This document shows positions 35,201 through 47,200 of a DNA stretch of 64,000 nt, piece by piece. The position numbers were made by a program, and so were the translations under genes. Every line of letters starts with the position of its first letter. Positions within the stretch are counted from its first letter, which is position 1. The stretch is from Lolium rigidum. Lineage: Eukaryota; Streptophyta; Magnoliopsida; Poales; Poaceae. The notes under the pieces are model-generated. The model saw only the letters and a list, made by a program, of their open reading frames with translations. It did not search any database and was not told where the DNA came from. Where the stretch lies: positions 39,833,769 to 39,897,768 of the forward strand of contig NC_061514.1 in NCBI RefSeq assembly GCF_022539505.1, in the 5' to 3' direction.

Positions 35201-38200
35201 TTTCAACTACATCGATGCATTCCTTTCCTGTATCAAATCAATTGCTACTCCTACCTATAGCTACGTGTGTTACCAAATGAACTATAGCATGGAGTAATGG
35301 GCCCTATTTACATGTGCTAGAACAAGTAGTAGTGCAGGCACAACCGCACAAGTAGCTCATGGAAATTTTTGCACTGAAGCATGAGCTCAGAAGTCACAAA
35401 TTCAGTTTGTTAACTCACTCCAGCTGGTTACTGTAGCAGAATGTAGTGTAAAGTTATAGCAAGTTCTACTTAAACTGAAATTGAACAACTTTACAATTTT
35501 AGTTTCTGCTTATCACTGTATAATTCTAACAGCTATAAGGTCTTCTATCAAACGGTCGTGCATAGCAACTGTTGGCTATCTTTACAGATCCATGGAGTCT
35601 AAATATGATGCTGAATGATGATGTAAGGTAGCTAGTAGGAGTAACGACAAGTAACTTTAGTCTAAATATAGTTGCTAGCTAGTAGGAATAATGACAAGTA
35701 ACTTTAGTCTAAATATAGTCGCTAGCTAGTAGGAGTAATGACAAGTACTGACAGAGATTAGTGAGTCACAAACATACTTGAAAGTCCACACTTACAAATT
35801 CATTAAACTTTAGTGCAGAGTAACAACCGAAGTTCAAACTGAAATAAGAACTTTAGACCATTGTTCAGTAAACCATATGAACAACTTTATGAACAACTTT
35901 AGACCATTGTTCAGTAAACCACAAGGACATGACAAAAAAAATCAGCACGAGTACTTGCAGGACTGGCCAACAAGTGGGTTCAGACGTGACCTTAGGACTG
36001 ATAAATAATATTGTTCTCCCTCACGAGCAGCAGTTGCATCCTCCAATAATTCATGCTGCAGATTCGCCTGAAGGAAGCAATTGTTCATGAGTACTTCATA
36101 CACCATGGATTTTTATGTACAAGGTAACAGAGCAAGTGGAGTAGCAACATTTTTTCTCATTTACTCACACATATACCTATTGTTAATTAAGCAGCTTGCA
36201 TGAATTCCTCAGGCATAGATCAAATCCAGATGTTATGAATAAGCTGTTCTTGAGACATTATCCAGATGCAGTTGCCAGTGTTATGAATAAGCTGTTTGAA
36301 TTATGACATCTCTCCCAATTACAATTCAGGTACTTTGTCATATTCTTTCGTCGTAGTGAAATACAATGCATTGACTACCCTAACGTTGTCATTCAGTGAG
36401 GCTATTAGGGTCGGATGTGAATCCTTCAATGCATTCAATCCTAATATACTGATGGCTTGTTGCGCTCAACAGTTCTCTCCACCACAATCATATTGGATCA
36501 CTAATCTAATACATAGTCAGCTCACTGTAAGAAGTACCCCGATGGGCTGCGGGCATTGTACTTAAGAGTGCTTGTAGGAACATTGCTCGTTATTTGTAAT
36601 CAAATGGTGCTCTTGTGCCCTGCTGCAGTATCTCCCAGGTCATTACATGCTTATTTGAGATGCTCTCTTCTGCCTAGATAGTTCATTGATCAGGCTTGTT
36701 ACCCCAGGTCCTTACATGCTTTATTTCGATGCTCTCTTCTGCTTACATAGTTCAGCGATCAATTCCCTGTGCTTCTTGCTGTGTTTAACCTTGTTATGTT
36801 TCAGTTTGCAGGAGAATGCTCATAAGGTTGCGGAAGTCCAAACCAGTACGTGTTTGTTGATGCTCGTTCTGTCTCAGATTGTGGAGATTGTGGCTGTGTA
36901 CATAGATAACTCATGTTAGAAGATAGATGATTGTTTCTGTAACATATGCATAAGTTTGCGAAAGTCCAAGCCAGTACATGTTTGTTGATGCTTGTAGTTC
37001 GTACGGTCTCAGATTGTGGAGATTGTGGCTGTGTACATAGATGACTCATGTTAGAAGATAGATGATTGCCTGTAACATATGCAACTTTATGCGATACATT
37101 CAGCTGCATGGCTCTTTTACCTGATAGAAGTGTAATGTTCTGTTCTATTCTGTATGTTTAGATGTTATTTATAAAATTGCGTGTGTTCTCTTTTCTGAAT
37201 GAAATATTGGTTATTTAGTAAAAAATATAGAAATTTCCTGATGTATGGACCAGTTGGAAAGTGAGATCTGACATGTGGGACCAATATGAAGTTGAAATCT
37301 GACAAGTGGGACACAACTGATTAGTGGGACCAGCTGTAAAATTAAATAGGAAAACAAAAAATATTGGATAAGAAAGGCCCACAAAAGGACAAAAGCCCAA
37401 AAATTAAAAGGCCGAATTATTGGGCTCAGCCCATGGATAGCACCCTCCGACCAATTGTTTTGGTCACTCAAATCTGCCACGTAGGATTGGCTTACGTGGA
37501 CAGGCCAGATTGTCCATGACCAAAATCTTGGTCATACAATCCATGACCATCTATATTGGTCAGAACGTCTACGACCAATTTGAAAAAAAGGTCTTTGTAG
37601 TCCGTCAGTGACGCTCAGCTGTCGACCAACAGTTTTTTGTCACAGAAAGGTCACGGATGAAAAACCATGACCATTCGATGACCAATATAGATGGTCTTAG
37701 GGTAGCAAATTTCTTGTAGTGTGGAGATAGAACCGCGCAAAAGGTTCTACAATCAGGTTTTTATTGGCCAACACTCTTCAAAGATGCAAGGAAATTTATT
37801 CTATCTTGTGATAAATGTCAAAGAGTTGGTAATATCTCTAGACGCAATGAAATGCCTATGAATTATACTCTTGTTATTGAACCATTCGATTGTTGGGGAT
37901 TCGACTTTATGGGCCCTTTCCCTTCTTCAGACGGTAACACTCATATACTTGTCGCTGTTGATTATGTTACTAAATGGGTAGAAGCTATACCTACAAAAAG
38001 TGCTGATGGTGAGACCTCTATAAAAATGCTTGTAGATATTATATTTCCTAGATTTGGAGTACCTAGATATATTATGACCGATGGAGGTTCTCATTTTATT
38101 CATGGAGGTTTTAGAAAAACTCTTGCTAAGTATGGTATTAATCATAGAATTGCTTCTGCTTATCATCCTCAAACTAGTGGTCAAGTAGAATTATCAAATA

Positions 38201-41200
38201 GAGAGATTAAAGCTATTTTAGGAAAGACTGTTAATAAATCTAGAAAGAATTGGGCTAGCAAATTGAAAGAAGCACTATGGGCTTATAGAACTGCTTATAA
38301 AAATCCTATGGGAATGTCACCTTATAAAATGGTTTATGGAAAAGCTTGTCATTTACCTTTAGAACTAGAGCACAAAGCTTATTGGGTCGTTAGAGAACTA
38401 AATAAAGATCCTAAATTAGCCGGTAATAAGAGGTTGTTGCAATTAAGTTCTCTAGATGAATGGAGAAGTGAAGCTTATGAAAATGCTAAACTCTTTAAAG
38501 AAAAAGTTAAGAAGTGGCATGATAGAAGGATCATCAAAAGAGAATTTAATGTTGGAGATCAAGTTCTATTATATCGGTCTCGTCTCGCATTCTTTGCGGG
38601 GAAATTACTCTCGAAGTGGGAAGGACCATATGTTGTTGAGGAGGTGTATCGTTCGAGAGCAATTAAAATTAGCTCTCTCCAAGGCAACGCCACGCAAGTG
38701 GTGAATGGACAAAGACTCAAGCATTATATCTCGGGTGATTCTTATAATGTTGATGTTGATATTATTCAAGTGGAAACACCGGAGGCTTTCATCAAAGGAC
38801 AAATTGACAGTCCGCCAGAACTCGGACTTTGAATAGGTAACGATATAGGTAATAAAAAGTCCGCGTTTACCTTTCCGAACATTATTTCTGCTGTTTTTAG
38901 AAAATATGAAAAATTACGAGTTTGAAACGGAGTGGAAAGGACGCACGAGGGCGTGCCACCATAGGCCGGCGCGGGCCCCACCCTGGCCGCGCCGACCTAT
39001 GGTCTGGCCGCCTCGTTGCCCCTTTCCGACTCGTTTTCGACCTGGAACCTTCCTTTTGCCGTAAAAATATTTGCTATATAATCCCCCGGACCCCTGGAGG
39101 TCCGTAATATCGTTTTCTCGTCGTGTTTTGTTTCGAGCTGTTTTCTGCCAGATTTGTTTTGATCTAGAAGCACCATGGTCTCCAACAACAAGGACAAGGA
39201 ACCTTTGAAGGAAAATATTCAAGACCCGGAGCTGAAGAAAGAAGATGCAAGAGAGGATGAGGAAGAAGTGGAGGAAGCTCCGCAGGAACACCAACAAGCC
39301 ACCGTCGCAAGTATTGGCGTGATATCAAGTCCATCCAACATCAAGAGGAGTGCACGAATCGCTACCGGAGGAGCGGTTCCACGTCATTACTTGGCTCCAA
39401 GGACATCTTCTCCGAGCCATTACAACCCTTACCGCAATCTAATCTACGATCGTCAAACTGAAAGGACCCCCAAGGTAGTGTTGCCAAGTAATTGGGATAT
39501 AAATCGTTCTGACACTCTGCAGGAGAGAAGGAGCCCGAGGGTCGAAGAGTGGGGAAATAACTCCAAGAGTTGGGACTCACCGTCGGACAGACTCCTTAAC
39601 CGCGTCGAGCACAATTCGGAGATGATTCGCAATCTCATATACAGGATTGACGAGCTCCAGGAGCTTATTGAGAAGCTTGTCAGGAATTCATCACCACCAT
39701 CACCGAAGGAGTAATTCATCATCGGTATTGGCATCCCCTTGGTTTGTTCCAAGCTTGGGGGAGTGCCGCGGTATCACATCACCACCACCTTTATCTTTTA
39801 CTATCAAGTAGTGTCATATCATGAGTAGGGAAGTTATCATATAGAATAGTATGCAATGTGGAAGTATCTCTCTTAGTTAGTTATCTATGTATCCGTTGGT
39901 GTGAGTTATCGTTATGGAATATTAATGAGAAGTCTTATCATTTACTTTTTGCACACCTTATTTTAGTATGCAATCTCCATTATATGATTACTCTTGACAT
40001 GAGTATTGATATCACTTTGGGAGCATCAAGTAAATCTATTTGGTTTTGGCAAACTTAGCATTGGTCAATAGCAACAACATCTTGATGTTTAATAGAAGAG
40101 AGAAATACACTTAGATACATTACTCTATTATCTCTATGCTTAGTTTTCTGAAGTTAAAATTGCTTGTGCTTATGAGAAAGATGCATGATTGTTCTATCAT
40201 ATGTATATTTGTTTGTTTCCCTCAACCTTTATGCTTGCTATCAAACCTTGCTAGCCAAAGACCTGTATCGAGAGGGAATGCTTCTCATACATCCATAACC
40301 TTAGACTAAACCTATGCCATTTGTGTCCACCATACCTACCTACTACATGGTATTTTCTGCCATTCCAAGTAAATACTTCATGTGCTATCTTTAAATTATT
40401 CAAACTATTACTCCTTATTTGTGTCAATGTTTTATAGCTCATGAGGAAGTATGTGGTGTTTTATCTTTCAATCTTGTTGGGCAACTTTCACCAATGGACT
40501 AGCGGCACATCCGCTTATCCAATAACTTTGCAATAAGAGCTGGCAACGGGATTCCCAGTCCCAAATTAATTAATCAAAATAGACACTCCTCCATGGTATG
40601 TGATTGTTGGACGGCACCCGAGGATTCGGTTAGCCATGGATTGAGAAAGCCAAGGTTGGGGGGAGTGTCATCATAATAAAACTAAAATAAAAAGGCACTC
40701 CTTCATGGTATGAGACTGTTGGCAGGCACCCGAGGATTCGGTTAGCCATGGTTTGTGAAAGAAAGGTTGGAAGGAGTGCCACCCAAAAATAAAATAAAAT
40801 GGGAGCCGCTCTTTGAGAGTTTGTCCGGCAAGGGGTTAGAGTGCCCGCTACCATTCGTTGACAACAACAAACACCTCTCAAAATCTTACTTTTATTCTCT
40901 TTATATGATTTCAAAACTTGAAAAGCTCTAGCACATGATTTAATCCCTGCTTCCCTCTGCGAAGGGCCTGTCTTTTACTTTTATGATTGAGTCAGTAAAC
41001 CTATTTCTCTCTATCTCAAGCAAGCAATTGAGTTGTTGTGAACCAATCATTTATGCTATGATTCAGTTAATCATGTCTTTTATGCTTTCTTGTTTAGTAC
41101 CAATTTTATTTGAATGAATATGGCTTTGAAGTTATCAATGATTATGAAGAGATTGTCATGCTTAAATATGAAGGCTCAGCAATAAAATCTAATATGAAAG

Positions 41201-44200
41201 CTTTGCTTAGAAGTACAATCCGTTAGTAGTTCTCTGACCAAGAACAAAGTTTGCCATCACCAACTATGATTTCTTATGCACCTTTACTTGTGATTTCTCT
41301 TTACTTATTTCGAGATGAGTTATATGAGGAAGTTGTTTACTAGAATTTCTTGTGTAAATGAATATGATGCTTCTTGTCCGTATTTTATTTATCGACTCTT
41401 CACTCCATAAACATGTGGTCTTGTTTATTGAGCTCAGTTTCGCTTGGGGACAAGCGAGGTCTAAGCTTGGGGGGAGTTGATACGTCCAATTTGCATCACT
41501 ATTTTATATCATAATTTGCTGGTTATTCATTGATATATTTCATATTGGGACACAATACTTATGTTATTTCATCTATTTTGCATGTTTCATCATTATTGGA
41601 GGATCAAGCACCGGAGCCGAGATTCTGCTGGAAAAAGCGCCGTCGAACGCAATATTTCGGAAGATCAAGCTGTGGAAGGGAATTTCACGAAAATTCCTAT
41701 TTTTCCGGATGACGGAAGGAGCCGGAAGGGGAAGAAGAGAGGGGCCATCGTGGGCCCGGACCATAGGGCGGCGCGGCCCATGGCCCGGCCGCGCCACCCT
41801 ATGCTCCGGGGGCCCCACAGCCCCTTTCGCCTCCTTTTCTTCGCGTACTCCTTCGTCCCGAAAACCTAAGCCGGATAGAGGACCTCACGGAGGGTTACAG
41901 CCCGCCTCGCGGGGCGGAGAACACCAGAGAGAAAAGAGCTCTCCGGCGGGCAGGAATCCGCTGGGGAAATTCCCTCCCGGAGGGGGAAATCGACGCCATC
42001 GCCATCGTCATCGAGCGGGACATCATCTCCATCATCATCATCATCGTCTCCACCATCTACACCGCCATCACCACCGCTGCACCTCGTCATCGCTGTAGCA
42101 ATTCGGGTTAAATCTTGATTGTTTGATAGGGGAAACTCTCCCGGTGTTATTCTATACTTGTTGTAGATGCTATTGAGTGAAACCATTGAACCAAGGTTTA
42201 TGTTCAGATTGTTATTCATCATCATATCACCTCTGATTGTATTCCATATGATGTCTCGTGAGTAGTTCGTTTAGTTCTTGAGGACATGGGTGAAGTCTAA
42301 ATGCTAGTAGTGAATTATGGTTGAGTAATATTCAATGTTATGATATTTAAGTTGTGGTGTCATTCTTCTAGTGGTGTCGTGTGAACGTCGACTACACGAC
42401 ACTTCACCATTTATGGGCCTAGGGGAGTGCATCTTGTATTCGGTTGCTAATTGCGGGGTTGCTGGAGCGACGAAACCTAAGCCCCGTTAGTATATCGATG
42501 CGAGGAGGGATCGCAGGATCTAGAGTTTAAGGCTGTGGTTAGATTTATCTTAATTACTTTCTTGTAGTTGCGGATGCTTGCAAGGGGTATAATCACAAGT
42601 ATGTATTAGTCCTAGGAAGGACGGTGCATTAGCATAGGTTCACCCACACAACACTTATCAAAACAATGAAGATTAATCAGCTGTATGTAGCGAAAGCACT
42701 AGACTAAAATCCCCATGTGTCCTCGAGAACATTTGGTCATTATAAGTAAACAAACCGGCTTGTCCTTTGTGCTAAAAAGGATTGGGCCACTCGCTGCAAT
42801 TATTTCTCTCGCATTTTATTTACTTGTACTTTATTTATCCGCAATATCAAAACCCCCGAATACTTGTCTCGAGAGCATTTACAGTGAAACCTTCATCGAA
42901 ACTGCTTGTCAACACCTTCTGCTCCTCGTTGGGTTCGACACTCTTATTTATCGAAAGTACTACGATACACCCCCTATACTTGTGGGTCATCAGCCATCTC
43001 CCAATGTCTAGCCGACAAGACCCGGTACAACACCACCCGTGACGGCTTCGAAGCAAGTCTGAAAACAACTGGTAACATGTTGCCCAAAGGGCATTGTCTG
43101 CCTAAAAGCCTGCACGAGACGAGGCAACTCATGTCGGCGCTCAACATGGATTATCAAAGGATAGACCGTTGTGAAAAAGGCTGTGTTCTCTTTTGGAAAC
43201 AAGCTTGCGGAGGACAAGTACTCGTCCCATTTGTAAGGCCTCTAGGTATGAAGAGGTAACGGGAAAGGATGGTCGAGTGAGGCGATCAAAGATCGCAAAG
43301 TCGATTCTTTGGTATCTCCCATTCATAAAAAGAATCCAGCGGCTTTACTTGACCGAGGAGACCGCCAAACAGATGACGTGGCACAAGATGGGGACTCGAA
43401 TAAAGGACAATCGGGGCGGGCGAAGATGGGACATCCATCCGATGGCAATGCATGGAAGAACTTTGATAGAAAATACCCCCAAAGGGCAGCAGATGCTCGG
43501 AATGTCGAATTGCGATAGCTACGGATGGCTTCAATCCATATGGTATGTCGACCGCCACTTACGAGTTGTTGGCCCGTGTTTGTAATTCCGCTCAATCTCC
43601 CTCCCGGAGTCCTAATGACGAGGAAGACCATGTTTCTGTCGCCGATCATTCCGGGGCCCCATTACCCGGGAAGAACTTGAGTGTCTACATGCAGCCGATT
43701 GTGGATGATTTGAACCACTCTTGGCACCACGGGACGTTGACGTACGACCGAGCATCGAAGACAAACTTCGCATGAAAGTTTGGTTGCGGTATACCATGCA
43801 TGACATGCCCGGGTACGCCCTAACATGCGGATGGTGTACAGCTGGTAAATGGCCATGCCCAGTGTGCAGGCATCGACTTGAGTTCCTTTGGCTAAATAAG
43901 GGACGCAAGTATGTTGCGTTTGACACGAATCGGCAGTACCTCAAACGGAGGCATCCGTTCAGAGAAGACCAAAAGAACTTCAAGAAAGGCAAAGTTGTGC
44001 ATGAAGTAACAGAGGTGCCAAAGTTCGATGGTATAGCTGTTGATGCCGAGCTACGTGCTCTCGTGCCAGCGGCATCGGAATCTGGCCATCAATTTGAGGG
44101 ATATGGTGTAACGCACAACTGGACTCACGAGGCAGCCTTAACGAAGCTCGAGTATTACAAGGACCTCGAACTTCCCCATAACATCGATGTGATGCACACC

Positions 44201-47200
44201 GTAAAGAATGTCGCGGAGTCCTTATTTCACACGTGCCTAAACATTCCCGGAAGTCAAAGGATAATGTCAAGGCTAGAGTCGATGTTGAGAAGCTCCGTGA
44301 TAGGAAGAAATTACACATGCAACGTCCTACCGGCCGTCGAAAGAATTGGTTCAAGCCGCACGCCGACTTCTCGCCTTGATTCCATCCAAAAGAAGGAGGC
44401 ATTCAAGTGGCTAAAATACGTCGTGATGTTCCCTGATGGTTATTGTTCGAATATGAGCAAGGGAGTCAATCTTTCGACGGGAAAAGTCACCGGGATCAAG
44501 AGTCACGACTATCATATATGGATTGAGCGGCTGATGCCGGTGATGCTTCGAGGGTATCTCCCGAGAAAATATGGCGAGTGCTCGCGGAGTTGAGCCATTT
44601 CTTCCGCACGCTCCGTGCTAGCGGATATGTCCTAAGGTTATTGAGAAGCCGCAAGTTCAAGTGCCGGAGTTGCTATGCAATTTGGAGATGATCTTTCCGC
44701 CGAGCTTCTTTACTCCGATGGCACATCTCATTGTGCACCTCGCAAACGAGGCACTCTTGGGTGGCCCGATGCGGTTTCGGTGGCGGTTTTGTATTGAGAG
44801 AGAGTTCAAGTATATTCGGAAGATAACCGGAAACAAAGCCAAGATTGAAGCATGCATAGCTGAGGCAACGTGCCTTCGGGAGATGGCAGATGCCGCAACA
44901 ACGTACTATCCTGATGAAGTTCCCACTCCGCATAACCCGGTCTCTCGTTACAATGTCGACGTGCCCATGAATGACCCCAAGCTTCAACTATTTCAATGTC
45001 CCGGTGGCAAGGCTGGTAAAGGACAAAAATATAGATTGGAGAGGGAAGAGAAGGATTGCATAATGCTCTATGTGCTTATGAACATGAAGGAAGTGGTGGG
45101 GGGACGACGATGATGGAGGTCACGATTTCATTAGGTAACATGGTGTACAAATTACTTTGTATGTAGTTTCGATCACCTACATGGTCTCGGTCTAATGCTT
45201 ATTGTATCCTTTCAGCGAATTCACGGATGAACAATGGTGGCTACCGCGCGATCCCACGGGCGCGGAGTTGGACACTCTACCGAAAGAGGGTGCTCCTGGA
45301 GTAAAAATAAACTTTGTGTCTTGGTTCATGAAAAAAGTAATGTCTAAGCTGTCCCTCTTACCTACCAATATGTGACTTGTCCCCGTTATTCCACGTAACT
45401 AATGCACACAACAAATTTCAACCGTGCTTGTAGGGAGCCGATGCAAACGTTGAGATGACAGATGAGTTGAGATGTGTATCCCAAGGTTGTAACCGTGACG
45501 TCATGAAGTATGAAAAGTATGACGTGAATGGGTTTCGCTTCCATACGAGACACACCGGAAGGGCCGGGCAAATCCAAAAACGATAAATACCGGTGTCTTC
45601 ACTAGAGGATCCGATACCTTTGATTACTACGGGAGGTTAGAGAATGTATACGAGCTGACCTTCAATCGTACAAACAAACAACTCAATCTCGTTGTGTTCA
45701 AGTGTCATTGGTTCGACCCAAGAGGTGGACAGAGAATTACCAAGTCCATTGGGTTAGTTGAAGTTAAGCCTTCCACCACCTATACCGGAGCCGATGTCTA
45801 TATTGTTGCTCACCAAGCCAAGCAAGTTTATTATTTACCGTACCCATGCCGAAAGCGGCACTCAACGGCTGGGAAGTCGTGTTCCGTGTATCGCCACATG
45901 GTAACCTACCGATTCCCTCCGAGGACGATTACAACAACATTGACCCCGTAACATACGAGGGAATTTTCTATCAAGAGGAAGAGGACTTCGGGCACTTTGA
46001 GTTAGAATGTGTTCTTGAAGAGGACCTCGGGAACGATGCGTGAAACTCGTGGTGAGTCGGTGGTGGATCTAAAGGACATAGATATGCTCGAGAAGTTACA
46101 AGTGGAAGATGATAGCGATGATGAGCCTCCACCCATCTATCAAGATCCAACTTACTACTCAAAAGATAGTGATAGTGATAGTGACAAGGAGAAACAAAAT
46201 GAGATTGACGATGAGATTGATGACGGCTGGTGAGGGTCTTTTATGTGTTTATGCTTCTTATATATTTTTCAACATGCTTCTTAATTGTTTAGTGTCTTTA
46301 TGCTTAGTATTTATATATTTTTCAACATGCTTCTTAATTGCATAGTGTCTTTATGCTTAGTATTTATATATTTTTCAACATGCTTCTTAATTGTTTTCTC
46401 TTTCTCAATGCAGGTGATTGAACAATATGAGCGGCGGCAAGGAGGACTCGTCGAGCTTGCTTAAGAAGATGCAACAGCGCAAGAACAATGTTACAAGGAG
46501 TGGGAGGGAACCGCGTCGCAATCCGCGTTACGAGGACGGCGCGGGAGGAGGAGGAGGACGAGGACGAGGACGGGGACGAGGTGGTGGAGCTGGAGGTCGA
46601 GCTGGAGCTGGAGGTGGAGGTGGAGGTGGAGGTGGCTGGGGAGGACCGGACTTTGAGCCACCACCCTCGGCTTCAGGCGACGTTGCTTCCGGGTTCTTTT
46701 TGGAGGGGCCGTCTACAGAGGAGGCGGAGACGGAGTCTAGAGCCGAGGAGGACTCTAGCCGCGGGTTTGAGACTCCGGAGGAGGATGGGCGGCCGAAGCC
46801 ATCGAAGATTCGTGGGGAAGCGAGAGTCCCCGACGAGAGGAAGGAGCCTAAGACCCATGAGGCGAAGGCCCTTATTATTCCTGCTGGCCCTGAGTAAGTG
46901 TACTAATTTGGCAATTTCGATTTTCATGTACTAATGTTTGATTTTCATGTGCTAATGTTTGATTTTCATGTGCAGCAATTGGAAATTTCCTCCGGGGGTC
47001 AAGGGGCGCCAGCCTAGCGGCATGATTGGAGCTTTGCTTAGGAAGTTACTGGCCGGGCAAGTACTATCCCCTCGGGACTGTCCCGAGCTGGCGAGAAGAA
47101 GCTAGCCACTACTTGGACGGACTACGAGAGTGCCCACAGCGTAGGCTTCCCGACGGCTGCTGAGGCCGTGATGAGAAAGTTTTGGGTAAGACATATTTTC

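Larger units (their letters stand above)
33101..37722. mobile_element. CACTA-like element, left end lost in the gap
   Basis: The right terminus reads tagcaaatttcttgtagtg, the reverse complement of the frequent CACTACAAGAAA end. The last 280 bp contain repeated accat/ggtcat-type subterminal blocks (gaccaatatagatggtc, gaccatctatattggtc). It is inserted in the integrase gene of the Athila-like element. The interior (33101-37440) has a GC-rich start and a long AT-rich part. I see no transposase, so it is probably non-autonomous or a gene-fragment carrier. Confidence 0.65.
28992..42992 (+). mobile_element. Athila-like gypsy LTR retrotransposon, itself interrupted
   Basis: The element starts tgatacgtccaatttgcatc and ends gtgggtcatca, with the 5-bp target duplication gccat on both sides. 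The complete 3' LTR is 41478-42992 (1,515 bp), preceded by the polypurine tract aagcttggggggagt. Only the first 657 bp of the 5' LTR are present (28992-29648). Integrase and an extra ORF are in plus orientation. gag, protease, reverse transcriptase and the rest of the 5' LTR are absent, presumably within or beyond the assembly gap. The downstream extra ORF and LTR style suggest the Athila lineage (Sabrina/WHAM-like in Triticeae); the family name is not certain. Confidence 0.9.
28497..46233 (+). pseudogene. CACTA TNP2-type transposase gene, split and frameshifted
   Basis: Part 1 (28497-28991) encodes the transposase-associated domain (GWMYTGR, then [20 protein letters not shown]), with frameshifts near 28560 and 28695. 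Part 2 resumes at 42993, after the retrotransposon. It encodes the TNP2/Transposase_21 core ([51 protein letters not shown]), then DUF4218-like ([20 protein letters not shown]) and DUF4216-like ([13 protein letters not shown], then [20 protein letters not shown]) regions, and an acidic tail ending near 46233. Part 2 is spread over several frames. The protein would have cut the element's ends; this copy cannot make it. The gccat duplication at 28987-28991 and 42993-42997 marks the retrotransposon insertion. Confidence 0.9.
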
